NCBI RefSeq assembly: GCF_040581485.1
Contig: NC_090128.1
Span: 40,516,931-40,580,930 of the forward strand
Origin: Linepithema humile
Taxonomy: Eukaryota; Arthropoda; Insecta; Hymenoptera; Formicidae
DNA: 64,000 nucleotides
Reading direction: 5' to 3'
Shown here: positions 63,449 through 64,000 of the stretch, in pieces
Position numbering within the stretch: the stretch's first letter is position 1
How the letters are laid out: each line of letters starts with the position of its first letter
Translations under genes and position numbers: made by a program
Notes under the pieces: generated by a model
Database searches by the model: none
Seen by the model: only the letters and a program-made list of their open reading frames with translations
Told to the model about the DNA's origin: nothing

Positions 63449-63604
63449 CTTTTCTTGCGAAGGATATATCATTGGTGAATTGTGAAGAGTCGCAGTTATC
63501 TCTTTCAGTATGACTCTTGTGCCCTCACGAGACACTCCAATGCCTCTTGGGCTCGACATTCTCGGGCTTGTTCCACTACTTCGAAAATTCTTATCGGTCT
63601 TCTG
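63449..63604 (-). CDS. tacc: Candidate alternative 5' coding exon of tacc
   Basis: This 156-nt segment on the minus strand lies between an acceptor (TTTCCTAG) and a donor (AAG|GTACTA). It is open throughout (52 codons, phase 0 at both ends). It reads QKTDKNFRSSGTSPRMSSPR, then GIGVSREGTRVILKEITATL, then HNSPMIYPSQEK. Phase 0 at the donor fits the phase-0 start of the big tacc exon (56541-58206), and the TSPRM-S-SP string echoes the TSPRMSPSP of the nearer first exon. Translation could start at the internal ATG (63559) or the exon could continue from one beyond the window. An intron of about 5.2 kb is implied. Confidence 0.5.
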
Positions 63605-63904
63605 CTAGGAAATACCATTGTAGATAATATCACTTCACAATTTAATAAAAATAAATATAACAGAATTACATGGAATGTCTAAATATTTTGTTTCATATCG
63701 ATATCGCTGTGATAAATATTTATAAATTTATAACATTGTATACAGTAAAGTTAGTAAACAATACAGTAAAAATGCGAAAAATGCATATAAAAAATTGATA
63801 TTGTTAGATTTACTTTCAAAGAATGTCAGTTACATCTCTAAAAAAATGATATTGACTTTTTTATTACGAAATTATTGTTGATTTGTAGGTCGTTCTGAGA
63901 AGAA

Positions 63905-63996
63905 ATGGACTCCAAGGATTCCGCGAGTAATAAAAAATGCCAGCAAAGTTTCACAAATCCCGCCGGCGGAGTTAATGAGCCCTTTGAGCCCTTAAA
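63905..63996 (+). CDS. First coding exon of an unknown plus-strand gene, cut by the window edge
   Basis: An acceptor (GATTTGTAG, ending about 63888) is followed by GTCGTTCTGAGAAGAA and an ATG at 63905 in good context. The frame reads MDSKDSASNKKCQQSFTNPA then GGVNEPFEPLK. It ends at AAA|GTAA, which may be a donor; otherwise the frame stops exactly at the window end. I do not recognise the peptide. The opposite strand is also open here, so a minus-strand exon is not excluded. Confidence 0.4.
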
Positions 63997-64000
63997 GTAA

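Noticed and set aside
1..64000. CRISPR arrays, bacterial operons, rRNA or tRNA genes
   Set aside because: There is no regularly spaced repeat-spacer pattern. Scanning for B-box-like GGTTCGANTCC found no convincing tRNA. The DNA is eukaryotic with introns.

Overview
The window is animal nuclear DNA, most likely from a hymenopteran insect and plausibly an ant. It is AT-rich with short CpG-rich islands, genes split by small introns with GT/AG borders, many di-nucleotide microsatellites, and a mix of hAT, Tc1/mariner-like MITE, pogo/Tigger-like and Penelope-like remnants. The taxon is inferred from protein content and repeat style; nothing in the sequence names the species.

Left part, 1-44.3 kb: most of this is one gene on the minus strand, a serpent-type (srp / box A-binding) GATA factor. 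I see a candidate first coding exon at 43239-43392, a second exon at 2559-2964 and a long His/Gln-rich third exon at 897-1883. The three join in matching codon phases. The GATA zinc-finger exons would lie beyond the left edge. Intron 1 is about 40 kb, holds clusters of GATA motifs, and has been invaded by transposons. These include a 4.6-kb hAT element with 630-bp inverted termini and an almost intact transposase (21.0-25.6 kb), a broken MADF-domain exon beside it, two Penelope-like 3' ends with hammerhead-like cores, several foldback MITEs, tandem repeats, and a CpG island at 31.2-32.0 kb.

Middle, 44.3-49.1 kb: gene-poor DNA with a striking pair of identical 145-bp MITEs in opposite orientation.

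Right part, 49.1-64 kb: compact genes. Tom40, the mitochondrial outer-membrane import pore, is complete in six exons on the minus strand (332 aa). A four-exon plus-strand gene (596 aa) has a basic SPRGK repeat and a C-terminal domain faintly like MTBP; it starts about 1.1 kb from Tom40 in divergent orientation. The minus-strand TACC gene (transforming acidic coiled-coil, centrosome and spindle) is complete in a six-exon model (922 aa), with an alternative 5' coding exon near 63.5 kb and a likely untranslated first exon near 61.5 kb. A plus-strand first coding exon of an unknown gene ends at the right edge.

Between the plus-strand gene and tacc lies an imperfect inverted repeat (54.47-54.96 kb) made of two decayed, rearranged copies of TACC exon pieces. 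If transcribed it would fold into a hairpin with TACC homology, resembling the self-derived hairpin-RNA loci known in flies. I consider this the most interesting candidate for an undescribed regulatory locus here.
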